From assembly GCA_030066475.1 (NCBI GenBank), contig JASJBO010000078.1, positions 1 to 24,956 of the forward strand: DNA of 24,956 nt, written 5' to 3'. Below, piece by piece: positions 1-6,738 of the stretch; position 1 is the stretch's first letter; each line of letters starts with the position of its first letter. The stretch is from Myxococcota bacterium. GTDB taxonomy: Bacteria; Myxococcota_A; UBA9160; PR03. A program made the position numbers and the translations under genes. Below the pieces are notes generated by a model. It made no database searches. It was not told the origin of the DNA and was given only the letters and a program-made list of their open reading frames with translations.

Positions 1-45
1 TGCGCACACCTGGCCCGGACCATACGCCCGCGAGCTCTCGCAACC

Positions 46-942
46 TCAATCGTAGCGCGAAGGCACATAGATGGCCGTCATCGACGGATTCACCACAAGC
101 GGGATGTCCTGCGGATTCGTGCCCAGGGAGTCGCGCGAGCAAACCAGGTTGAACGTCGCGCTGCCGGCAGACACCTCGAAGCCTCGAGTCGAGCTGAAAG
201 GAACCGTGCCTCCGCGATCCTGACCCGTGGTAAAGCTGAAGCTCACGCTGTTCTCGAGTATCGTCGAGTTCGAAAGGCTACACCGCACCCGCTTGGCCCG
301 CGGAGTGCTGAACGTCCCACTGGCGGCCACGATGGCGACGCCGTCCCGCGGCGCGTTGATCGTCAGTGTCTGTGCGACTACCGTGTCGGGCGCCTCGGGT
401 ACCCGGACGCCCGCTGCGCCGTCGACGAAGCTGGCCCCCGCTTCGTCCGCCAGGTCCACGGCGGACAGCGAGCCGTCTTGCACCGCGAGCGAGTCCACGG
501 ACCCGGCGGCGAGTGCCTCGACGGTCTGCGCCCGCAGCGCGTATGCCACCGAGTTGACGGGCGCCCGTGGTGCGAGCGTCTCGCCGGCGATCTCCAGCTC
601 GAGCCACACGGACCCGTCTTCGAACAGCTCCTCGGAAAAGGAAGCGCCGCCCTTTTCCGTCGTGCCGGTGCCAATCGTGAGCATGAACAAGCCCTGCAGG
701 ATGTCGACGTTGGCGTGGCGTTCCCCGTACAGGAACGCCCCCTGGTCTTGACTCGATGCGTCTTCCCAGAGCCTCACGACGATGTCGGAGGTCGCGTTGA
801 GCGGTGCACCTGTCGAATCGGTCAGGAATCCCTGGTAGGTGATCGCGGCCGGGACCTGGGCCAGGGCCGCCGATGTGCGTAGCGCCAGCAGGAGTGCCAC
901 GACTCGCACCGGACTGCCGGTGGTATGGATCGTCATCGTCAT
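46..942 (-). CDS. exported hypothetical protein, tail-fibre/YQGxL-type surface protein
   Basis: Likely secreted or surface protein of 298 aa. The start at 942 is preferred over an upstream ATG at 1017, because an AGGAG lies 10 nt before it and the N-terminus then becomes a clean signal peptide (hydrophobic VVALLLALRTSAALA, cleavage after ALAQ). Mature residues begin PAAITYQGFLTDSTGAPL, the pattern found at the start of many exported proteins of Deltaproteobacteria and Bacteroidota. There it is followed by a beta-sandwich with an RLWED-type strand and an APVNSVAYALRA segment, and both are present here. The C-terminal half (residues ~190-298) is a separate beta-rich region with two Cys, and I do not recognise it. 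No operon partner is visible; the gene stands alone at the window edge. Function unknown. The architecture is recognised by memory of the family, not by a search. Confidence 0.75.
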   Translation of the reverse strand: MTMTIHTTGSPVRVVALLLALRTSAALAQVPAAITYQGFLTDSTGAPLNATSDIVVRLWEDASSQDQGAFLYGERHANVDILQGLFMLTIGTGTTEKGGASFSEELFEDGSVWLELEIAGETLAPRAPVNSVAYALRAQTVEALAAGSVDSLAVQDGSLSAVDLADEAGASFVDGAAGVRVPEAPDTVVAQTLTINAPRDGVAIVAASGTFSTPRAKRVRCSLSNSTILENSVSFSFTTGQDRGGTVPFSSTRGFEVSAGSATFNLVCSRDSLGTNPQDIPLVVNPSMTAIYVPSRYD

Positions 943-1158
943 CGAAGCCTGCTCCTGAGGGCTACGGGCACCATCGATCGCGACCGCGGCACGTGTAGTC
1001 GGCAGGTGCTCGGTCATTATCGCCTTGCCGCGGACCGCGGATCAATCGCCGATTTCTCTCGGGATCCCGGTGGCTTGGCGCCATGCGGAGCGCCCATGGC
1101 CCGCTCAAGGGCCGCCGCGTCCGTGCCGAAGACCCTGGGAGAAGGGAGGGGGCCCAGC

Positions 1159-1293
1159 GTGTCGACGCAAGCGGACCCCGTCGACAGCGGGGTGGTGGCT
1201 CGACTCTGCGCCCGCCCCTACACGCGGCGCACCTTCTGGAAGGCGTACGGCATCGGGATGCTGCTGTGCCTGCCGGCTGCGCTGCTCAGGTAA
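1159..1293 (+). CDS. possible small membrane peptide (44 aa)
   Basis: A GTG-initiated ORF with a purine-rich AGGGAGGG about 6 nt upstream. It encodes 44 aa ending in a hydrophobic helix (YGIGMLLCLPAALL) preceded by basic residues (RPYTRRTFWK). It ends 57 nt before the next exported gene at 1351 on the same strand, so it could be its leader or a co-transcribed small membrane protein. An in-frame ATG at 1096 would give a 65-aa version. It may equally be chance, or the tail of a decayed gene. No family is recognised. Confidence 0.25.
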   Translation: MSTQADPVDSGVVARLCARPYTRRTFWKAYGIGMLLCLPAALLR

Positions 1294-1350
1294 CCGGCCC
1301 CGGTCCCGACCGGCGGGTTCGCCCCGCCCTCGAAGGGAGAACTCTCTGCC

Positions 1351-1962
1351 ATGGCGTCCAAGACTCCCCGGGTCGCAGTCACGTGCGCGCTCCTGACGCT
1401 CTTCATCCTCCCCACTGCGGCACGGGCCGAAGCGCAGGTGCCGAGTCTCATCTACCAGTCGTGGTCGAAGAACCAGGTGGGCGACTACGTCGTCGTCGAG
1501 AAGGTCGAGGAGAACGCGGAGGCTGTCGTCTACCAGCGGACTCGCATGGAGCTCCTGTCCCTGGCCCCCAGCGCGGCGAAGATCCGCCTGACGGTGACCC
1601 GCAACACGGGTTCGGGCTGGGAGCTGCTGAAGACGTGGGAGGCAACCCTGGACGAGAAGGTGCCGGCCGACGTGGGGGCCCGCCAGCGTCGGATGGAGGG
1701 CGCCCAGAAGGAGGGGGACGAGATCGTCGATGTCCTGGGGCGTCGCGTGCCGGCGCACTGGTTCGAGCTCACCAACCATCAGAAGTCCGGCGACACAGAC
1801 GTGCGGGTGGTCACCCGCTCGAGCTTCAGCAACGAAGTGCCCGGCCGGGTGGTGGGCATCGACCAGGACGTCTACCTGCCGGGGACCGACACCTTGGTCT
1901 ACCAGGCCACCACGCGGGTCGTCGATTGGTCCGCGGCGTCCTACCCGGCAAAGCCGAACTGA
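1351..1962 (+). CDS. exported hypothetical protein (203 aa)
   Basis: A 203-aa protein with an obvious Sec signal peptide: basic MASKTPR, hydrophobic VAVTCALLTLFILPTAARA, cleavage around residues 26-29. The RBS is GAAGGGAGAA, about 9 nt from the ATG. The mature part is hydrophilic and beta-rich, with alternating hydrophobic residues (for example VGDYVVVEKVEENAEAVVYQ), and has no Cys and no membrane segment. The pattern fits a small periplasmic beta-barrel or lipocalin-like fold, but I cannot assign a family. The gene ends in front of a degraded region with the PatB remnant. Function unknown; that it is an exported protein is fairly certain. Confidence 0.7.
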   Translation: MASKTPRVAVTCALLTLFILPTAARAEAQVPSLIYQSWSKNQVGDYVVVEKVEENAEAVVYQRTRMELLSLAPSAAKIRLTVTRNTGSGWELLKTWEATLDEKVPADVGARQRRMEGAQKEGDEIVDVLGRRVPAHWFELTNHQKSGDTDVRVVTRSSFSNEVPGRVVGIDQDVYLPGTDTLVYQATTRVVDWSAASYPAKPN

Positions 1963-2072
1963 CGCGGCCACTCGCTCAGGCGGATTGGATGCCACGAATG
2001 GCTGCCCTCTCAGCCATCATCGCCCGCTAGCCGCTGAGCGCCAAGTGCGTAGCGCCACACCGCGCTCCAGAG

Positions 2073-2279
2073 TTGACTCAACGCCTCCAGTCCTTGGACC
2101 GGCAGACCCTCGAACCGCTCTTCGAGTCCTTCCTCCGCGAAGCGAAGGTCGCGTTCAATCGCGGGACGGACTTCGGCGCTCCGGGCCGGGGCTTCGCCAG
2201 GCTCAACTTCGCCACTTCCGAAGCCACCCCGTCGGAGATCCTGAAGCGCATGGCGAACGCCGTGCGCCGGCTGGCCTGA
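2073..2279 (+). pseudogene. C-terminal remnant of PatB/MalY-type cystathionine beta-lyase (aminotransferase class I/II)
   Basis: The 68 codons from a TTG at 2073 match the last part of PLP-dependent C-S lyases of the PatB/MalY group. The stretch FLREAKVAFNRGTDFG followed by FARLNFATSEA corresponds to the conserved region of that family (typically F-LEKARVALNDG--FG--G-GFVRLNFAT), including the Arg of the RLNFA motif that contacts the substrate carboxylate. A full enzyme has about 390 aa, so over 80 percent, including the PLP lysine, is absent. Nothing homologous is visible upstream in 1963-2072. This is a deletion remnant. The assignment rests on motif recall. Confidence 0.6.
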
Positions 2280-2291
2280 AGACGCAGCACT

Positions 2292-3653
2292 TCAGCGCGA
2301 GCCCGGCGAGAGGATCGCGGGGTCGGAGGCCAGGGCGTCCAGGTCGATGCCGCGCCGGGCCAGGTAGCCGCGGCGGGCCGGGTAGTATGCCAGGGCCGCA
2401 GCGAAGCCGACGCCGAGGGTGGCCACGACACCCCGCGGCAGGCCCCGGGACAGTAGGAACACGCCGACCACGCTGACCAGCTCCGACACGGCGAAGAGCG
2501 CCCAGAGCCAGGATCGGCTCAGCTTCAGCAGCGATCGCTCGTACTCGGCCGGGAACTTCACCGGAATCCGCGTCACGACCCAGAACACGAAGAGCGCGGG
2601 AAGGGTGGCCGAGATCGTCGCCGCGCGCGCGATCACGCCGATGTCCAGGTCCGCGACCAGGGGCAGGACGCCGACCGCCAGCATGATGCACAGGATCCGG
2701 TGCGGCGCTCCGTGGCGGTTCAAGCTGCCGATCCACTCCGGGAGCAGCTTGTCCCAGCTCGCGACCATGAAGTTGCGCGGAAGCTGGATGAACTGCGCGT
2801 TGAGCGTGGTGCAGATGGCGAGGCCCGCTCCACCGACCAGGAAGTAGGTCATGGCCCAGCCCGGCAGGAACTTCTCCCCGGCGACCGTCAGCGGCTGGTC
2901 GATCATTCCCTGCCACGGCGAGACGCCCACGCTCGCCAGCGCCACGAAGCCGTACACGACGCCCACGGCCAGGGTGGCGACCACGATGACCAGCGGGATG
3001 GTGCGCTCGGGGTTGCGCGTCTCGCCGCCCAGGCCCACCACGAGATAGGCCCCGCCGGTTGCGAACTTCAACAGGAAGACGGCGGAGGCGAACCCGACGA
3101 CGCCCTTCGGGAACGCCGGGGTGAGCAGCGAGGGATCGACCCGGGGCATGGCGAAGCCGGCGTACAGCGCCAGCGCCGACAGCAGAACCAGCACCAGCGC
3201 CACCTGCACGCTGGAGGCGATGCGCAGGCCCAGGAGGTTGGCTCCGAAGAGCAAGACGATCAGGACGATGCCCCAGGCGTTCACGGAGAGCGCCGGGAAG
3301 AGGGGATGGAGGTACAGGCCGAAGGAGCTCCCGTAGAGGCTCAGGCTGATGCTGGCCAGCAGGATCAGCATCAGGACCACCGAGCCGAGCCAGCCGCCCC
3401 CCAGGCGGGACGACCAGACGTAGTACGCGCCCACGGTCGGGAGGGCTGCGCCCGCTACGATGATCAGGATCGAGACGATCAGCACCAGGACGGAGGCTGC
3501 GAGGAAGGCCAGGACGACCGAGGGGCCCGTCATCCCGATCGCCACGCCGGTGAGCGCGACGACGCCCGCGCCGATGATCTGTCCGACGGCGATGAAGAAC
3601 AGGTCGCGGAAGGTGAGGACCCGCTTCAGCGTGTGGGCTTCACCGGCCCCCAC
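2292..3653 (-). CDS. APC-family amino acid permease
   Basis: A 453-aa polytopic membrane protein with about 12 hydrophobic segments. The N-terminus (TLKRVLTFRDLFFIAVGQ then IIGAGVVALTGVAIGMTGP) is the hallmark TM1 of the amino acid-polyamine-organocation superfamily: an unwound helix with a small-residue GAGV stretch that binds the substrate carboxyl. TM6 (FLLKFATGGAYLVVGLGGETRNPERTIP) carries the equally typical ETRNPERTIP loop. Length is normal. The start is a GTG 4 nt after the stop of a 40-codon reading frame (3658-3780). No SD is visible for the GTG itself, so translation probably depends on coupling to that frame. It should import an amino acid or amine by proton symport or exchange; the substrate cannot be told. 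Confidence 0.88.
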   Translation of the reverse strand: MGAGEAHTLKRVLTFRDLFFIAVGQIIGAGVVALTGVAIGMTGPSVVLAFLAASVLVLIVSILIIVAGAALPTVGAYYVWSSRLGGGWLGSVVLMLILLASISLSLYGSSFGLYLHPLFPALSVNAWGIVLIVLLFGANLLGLRIASSVQVALVLVLLSALALYAGFAMPRVDPSLLTPAFPKGVVGFASAVFLLKFATGGAYLVVGLGGETRNPERTIPLVIVVATLAVGVVYGFVALASVGVSPWQGMIDQPLTVAGEKFLPGWAMTYFLVGGAGLAICTTLNAQFIQLPRNFMVASWDKLLPEWIGSLNRHGAPHRILCIMLAVGVLPLVADLDIGVIARAATISATLPALFVFWVVTRIPVKFPAEYERSLLKLSRSWLWALFAVSELVSVVGVFLLSRGLPRGVVATLGVGFAAALAYYPARRGYLARRGIDLDALASDPAILSPGSR

Positions 3654-3657
3654 GTCG

Positions 3658-3780
3658 TCAGGCCGCGGGCGCGATGAGCGCGTCGTGTTCCGGGCGCCAG
3701 GAGAACATCAGCTCGTAGCGATCGAGTCGCTCCGGATCGATCTCGCGCCAGTGCTCCTCGAAGCAACGACTGGGGTCCAT
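3658..3780 (-). pseudogene. N-terminal fragment resembling a class I SAM-dependent methyltransferase
   Basis: A 40-codon ORF with an excellent ribosome binding site (GGAGGAAGGGAG ending 5 nt before the ATG). Its end, RLDRYELMFSWRPEHDALIA, resembles the lead-in of methyltransferases that read RY-QMFxWRPEHEALLAPA followed by the SAM-binding VLDFGCGPG. Here the frame stops right after APAA, before any SAM-binding motif, and 4 nt later the permease GTG begins. I read this as a methyltransferase gene truncated by a deletion that fused its promoter, RBS and first 40 codons to the permease. The alternative is a genuine small protein or translational leader for the permease. Medium-low certainty on family, high on the reading frame. 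Confidence 0.45.
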
Positions 3781-3882
3781 GCCGCTCCCTTCCTCCCGCT
3801 CGGGATCCGGCCCCCGCCGCTCCGCGGGTCTGGATAGACGAGTAGACCGGCCGCGAGGGTTCCACCACCCGGAAGGCGGGGT

Positions 3883-5265
3883 ATGCTCGCGTCCCGTATG
3901 GCGCCCGCGATTCCAGCCCGAGACGCCGTGAAGGCCTCCGTCGCCGTCGTCGGGGCGGGCATCGCCGGGTCCTCGGCCGCGTGGTTCCTTCGCCGAGGAC
4001 TGGGAGCGGGGGCGGCCATCACCGTCTACGAGCGGGATCCGCGCGTGGGCGGCCGGCTCGCGACCCTGGACGTGGGCGGCACGCCGGTCGAGGCCGGCGG
4101 CACGATCATCCACGAGACCAATCGCTACATGGCCGGCTTCGTGAACCGACTGGGTCTCCAGCGGGTCGAGCCCCACCAGCGCGACGCTGGGGGCGGCGAG
4201 AGCGTCGGGGTGTGGGATGGCCGGCGCCTCGTATTCCGCACTCACGCCTCGACGCTGCGCACGCGGCTCTCGGCCGTGGCGCGCTACGGAGTGCGCGCCC
4301 CGCTGCGCCTGCAGCGGGCGGTGGCGCGAGGCGTCGAGCAGTGGAACCGGATCTACGCGCACCTGGAGGAAGGCAGAGGCTTTGGTTCTCCGCAGGCGCT
4401 CTGCTCGGAACTCGGCCTCGCCGGGATGCTCGAGATCGACGGCCGCCAGTGGCTTTCGGACAGCGGGGTGCGCGGGCGCTTCGTGGAGGAGTACGCTTCC
4501 CCCGTCGGGCGCGTGATGTACGGCCAGGACGTGTCGATGCACGCCCTCGCCACATCCATCGCCCTGGCCGGGGCCGGGTTGGCCGGAAGTCTGTTCTCGG
4601 TGGGCGGCGGCAACCGGCTGGTCTGCGAGGGGTTGCTGCGAGACGCGGACTCGAAGCTGCACGCCGGCGCGGAGGTCGTCGGCATCTCGCGGTCGGAGCG
4701 GGGGCTCGCCCTGCGCCTGGCGGACGGGCCGGCTCCCGAGCACGACGTCGTCGTCCTGGCCACGCCCGCCGGACCCGCGGCCCTCGATCTGGGCGGCCTG
4801 GACGTGGGCGCCTCGGCCCTGCGTCCGCGGCCGTTCCAGACCACCTGGGCCACGTTCGTCATGGGCGAGCCCCGCGCCGACTACTTCGGGCTGTCCGATC
4901 CGGAGGATCTTCCCGACACGCTGCTGACCGTGGAGGACGACGCGATCCCCTTCTCCTCCCTCGGCCTCGTCGGCGCCTCGCCCGACGGCCGCCCGGTCTA
5001 CAAGTTCTTCACCCGGGAGGAGCCGAAGGAGTCCCTGCTCGACCAGGTCTTTCCCCGCCGCGACGCCGTCGAGCAGGTCCGCTGGCAGGCCTATCCCGTG
5101 CTGCGGCCGGGCGGCGACCTGCCGCCCTTCCGCCTGGCCGAGGGCCTGTACTGGGTGAATGCAATGGAGTTCGCGGTCTCGACCATGGAGACCGAGAGCG
5201 TGGCTGCGCGCAACGTTGCCAACCTGGTGGTGCAGGAGCGGCGCGAGGCCACAGCCGGCGGCTGA
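3883..5265 (+). CDS. FAD-dependent oxidoreductase, prenylcysteine-oxidase/amine-oxidase-like
   Basis: A 460-aa flavoprotein. A Rossmann dinucleotide motif GAGIAG lies at residues 24-29, followed by YERD (E50, ribose-binding acid) and VGGRLAT (residues ~56-61), the second flavin signature of the amine oxidase/phytoene desaturase superfamily. The middle (residues ~205-245: VEEYASPVGRVMYGQ ... LFSVGGGNRLVCEGLL) is the prenylcysteine-lyase-type domain, and VYWVNAMEF-like sequence near the end forms the C-terminal FAD contact. There is no signal peptide or membrane helix, so it is probably cytosolic. The start at 3883 has GGAAGGCGGGG just upstream; an internal ATG at 3898 is possible. It is divergent from the permease unit with ~100 bp between. 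The substrate is unknown; isoprenoid, carotenoid or amine oxidation are the family options. Confidence 0.8.
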   Translation: MLASRMAPAIPARDAVKASVAVVGAGIAGSSAAWFLRRGLGAGAAITVYERDPRVGGRLATLDVGGTPVEAGGTIIHETNRYMAGFVNRLGLQRVEPHQRDAGGGESVGVWDGRRLVFRTHASTLRTRLSAVARYGVRAPLRLQRAVARGVEQWNRIYAHLEEGRGFGSPQALCSELGLAGMLEIDGRQWLSDSGVRGRFVEEYASPVGRVMYGQDVSMHALATSIALAGAGLAGSLFSVGGGNRLVCEGLLRDADSKLHAGAEVVGISRSERGLALRLADGPAPEHDVVVLATPAGPAALDLGGLDVGASALRPRPFQTTWATFVMGEPRADYFGLSDPEDLPDTLLTVEDDAIPFSSLGLVGASPDGRPVYKFFTREEPKESLLDQVFPRRDAVEQVRWQAYPVLRPGGDLPPFRLAEGLYWVNAMEFAVSTMETESVAARNVANLVVQERREATAGG

Positions 5266-5384
5266 GGCCAGCGACGCCGCGGGCGAGGAAGAGGACAGCT
5301 GCCGGCATCCGACGGATCGACCCTCATCGTCGACGAGATCCCCGCGATCCGGACCGGCTCGGCCGAGGGCCAGCCGCCCGGGCG

Positions 5385-5734
5385 CCAGCTCAAGACCGTC
5401 TCGGGCCGGACGACGACCAGGACCTCCTTCCAGTCCGGCCAGAGCTGGCGCAGCAGGACCCAGAAAGCACGATCCAGGGACGTGAGCTTGGGTCGCCGTC
5501 CGGCTTGGGAGAGCAAGGCAAGCTGCTGGCGGAGGGCAAGCTCGACGAGGGCCTACTCCCTCTGGCTGCGGAAGCAGGCCCGAACCGAGCGGAGCAGAGC
5601 GATCGCGAAAGAGAGCAGGACCATCACGGCGGCGGCGAGCCTGCGGGATCCCGCGGCCAGACACGACGCCGTCGAGAATCGCGGGCCCTTCGGTACGCTG
5701 GTGAGCCGGAGTCGTGGAAGAGGAGCACGCACCA
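5385..5734 (-). mobile_element. IS481-like element remnant A (left end and 5' part of transposase)
   Basis: Minus-strand translation in two neighbouring frames gives VLLSFAIALLRSVRACFRSQ, then QLxxxxAGRRPKLTSLDRAF and LRQLWPDWKEVLVVVRPETV. It matches segment by segment the transposase read at 18381-19299 (for example RRPRLNAVDRAFWIALRQLW). Homology stops at about 5385, after PETVLSW, and at the left terminus near 5734 (TGGTGCGTGCTC on the minus strand). About 220 codons of the transposase are missing and the frame is shifted, so it is dead. Positions 5515-5722 are also clearly similar to remnant D at 24427-24640. Its left end falls exactly where the BrnT-like reading frame loses its N-terminus. 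Confidence 0.75.
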
Positions 5735-5868
5735 GGTTTCGAGAACGGGGACTCGTAGTCATCGTCTACACCGAGCGCGACGAGGACACCATTCGAATCA
5801 TTGGCGCCCGTTTCGCCAACTCACGCGAGCAGTCGTTGTACCGCTCCTACACGGATCGAAACCGATGA
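5735..5868 (+). pseudogene. BrnT-like toxin (DUF497), 5'-truncated by IS
   Basis: The reading frame ending at 5868 has FRERGLVVIVYTERDEDTIR followed by IIGARFANSREQSLY. This matches the C-terminal half of BrnT toxins (RLLVVVxTERGxxIRIISAR, then RxErrxYE), which are RelE-fold ribonucleases. The N-terminal half, including the first strand and basic catalytic patch, is missing and is replaced by the left end of IS remnant A. The frame runs open into the IS, so no authentic start remains. Its stop overlaps the ATG of the downstream XRE gene in an ATGA, showing the two were a coupled pair. The toxin is almost certainly inactive. Confidence 0.65.
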
Positions 5869-6155
5869 CCGACATTCCCGAACTCACCGAAGAGCAGCTG
5901 AAGAGGGCGATTCCCGCCCGGTTGCGAAGACGGCTGATGCAGGGCCGTTTTGAATCCGGCCAGGACATCGCTGCGCTCCGCTCCTTCGTGGGGCTCACAC
6001 AGACGGACTTCGCAAAGGCGATGGGAATCAGCGTCCACACGCTTCGCAACTGGGAGCAGGGCCGAAGGCAGCCGGAGGGGCCGGCGATTGCATTGCTCCG
6101 GATCGCCGCACGTCACCCACGGATCATTCGCGAGAACCTCCGGGCGGCGGCCTAG
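5865..6155 (+). CDS. XRE-family antitoxin (HTH, HigA/NadS-like)
   Basis: A 96-aa DNA-binding protein. Residues ~34-75 form a Cro/C1 helix-turn-helix (AALRSFVGLTQTDFAKAMGI, SVHTLRNWEQGRRQPEGPA), with the LTQTDFA first helix, the SVHTLRNWEQ recognition helix and the following GRRxPEGPA turn. LLRIAARHPRIIRENL is the usual C-terminal helix of HigA-type antitoxins. The ATG is embedded in the stop of the preceding toxin frame (ATGA), so it was translationally coupled to it. It is intact although its toxin partner is broken, so it is an orphan antitoxin that may still repress whatever promoter remains. Confidence 0.85.
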   Translation: MTDIPELTEEQLKRAIPARLRRRLMQGRFESGQDIAALRSFVGLTQTDFAKAMGISVHTLRNWEQGRRQPEGPAIALLRIAARHPRIIRENLRAAA

Positions 6156-6233
6156 GGAGGGAGCCCAAGGCCCAGATCCCTCTCGGCCCAGGCCTTGAGC
6201 ACACCTTGAGCACGGGGTCCGCGAGAAAAACCC

Positions 6234-6380
6234 TCACGATTCCGGGGGCTTGTCGCCGGGCTCCGCGGGTTCGCGCGAATCCCCCTCCAATACCTGCACG
6301 TCGAATCCAAAGGACCTGAGCCGGTAGGCGGCCGTCAGGCCGGCGATACCGGCTCCAATGACGATGACTCGCTTCCTCAC
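6234..6380 (-). pseudogene. N-terminal 48 codons of an FAD/NAD(P)-dependent oxidoreductase
   Basis: A GTG start at 6380 with GAAGGAG 7 nt upstream opens a frame reading MRKRVIVIGAGIAGLTAAYR, then LRSFGFDVQVLEGDSREP, and stops at 6234. This is the textbook first beta-alpha-beta unit of a flavin amine oxidase: GxGxxG at residues 9-14 and the acidic VLEGD that binds the ribose. The enzyme should continue for more than 400 residues. After about residue 36 the sequence no longer resembles a flavoprotein, so the gene was cut short here. It is unrelated in frame to the intact flavoenzyme at 3883. Confidence 0.7.
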
Positions 6381-6738
6381 GGCAGGGCTCCTTCGTCAGA
6401 TGAGCAATCGCGGGCGCGCCAAGGCCGGCCCTCCACGGTCGGTGCGTACCGTGCCTGGCTCGACTCCGGTGCGCCAGACGCTTCGCGCGCTTTGGCGCGC
6501 AAGATGCTCCTATTGGCGCGCGATGTGCCGTCGCTGGCGCGCAAGGTGCTCCCAGTCGGCGGCTGAGATCACGGCGGATGCGATGCAAAAGGCTCGATTA
6601 CCGAATCCGGCTCCGTCGCTCGTGCGATCGCGCGGCCCCGCGTCTTTGGCTGGCGCACGAAGTGCTCAACATTGGCGGGAAGCATCGCGGGTACTCCAAC
6701 ACAATGCAGCGGGTTCGCAGAAGGTACCAGGAGGAACC
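6381..6738 (+). promoter_or_regulatory. 358-bp upstream region of the exported-protein operon
   Basis: No gene is supported here. One long plus-strand frame stays open from 6358, but it has no RBS or family signal. The region holds the phased 21-bp direct repeats listed separately (6493-6555, plus weaker copies at 6651-6680). I see no convincing sigma-70 promoter. It presumably carries the promoter of the 6739 operon. Confidence 0.5.
6493..6555 (+). repeat. three direct repeats with a 21-bp period (candidate activator sites)
   Basis: Three units begin at 6493 (TGGCGCGCAAGATGCTCC), 6514 (TGGCGCGCGATGTGCC) and 6535 (TGGCGCGCAAGGTGCTCC), exactly 21 bp apart. Related copies occur at 6651 (TGGCGCACGAAGTGCTC) and 6673 (TGGCGGGA), 22 bp apart. 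A 21-bp step is two helical turns, the usual spacing of adjacent half-sites for AraC-family activators such as AraC and XylS. An AraC-type regulator is encoded at 11860-12867. The repeats are seen directly; the regulator link is inference. Confidence 0.6.

Noticed and set aside
2700..3677. 325-codon plus-strand frame opposite the permease
   Set aside because: The translation is a Q/D/H/R-rich shadow; the permease TM pattern on the other strand explains the region.
3658..5664. 668-codon open frame on the minus strand across the flavoprotein gene
   Set aside because: It is antisense to the intact flavoenzyme, composition is R/G/A/P-rich without motifs, and only its last 40 codons have an RBS and family resemblance.
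6490..6560. CRISPR array
   Set aside because: The repeats are only ~18 bp in 21-bp steps with no spacers; they are direct contiguous repeats, not CRISPR.
6358..6738. Upstream extension of the propeller protein from the ATG at 6358
   Set aside because: That start lies within the FAD fragment on the opposite strand, has no SD, and the extra 127 residues would bury the signal peptide.
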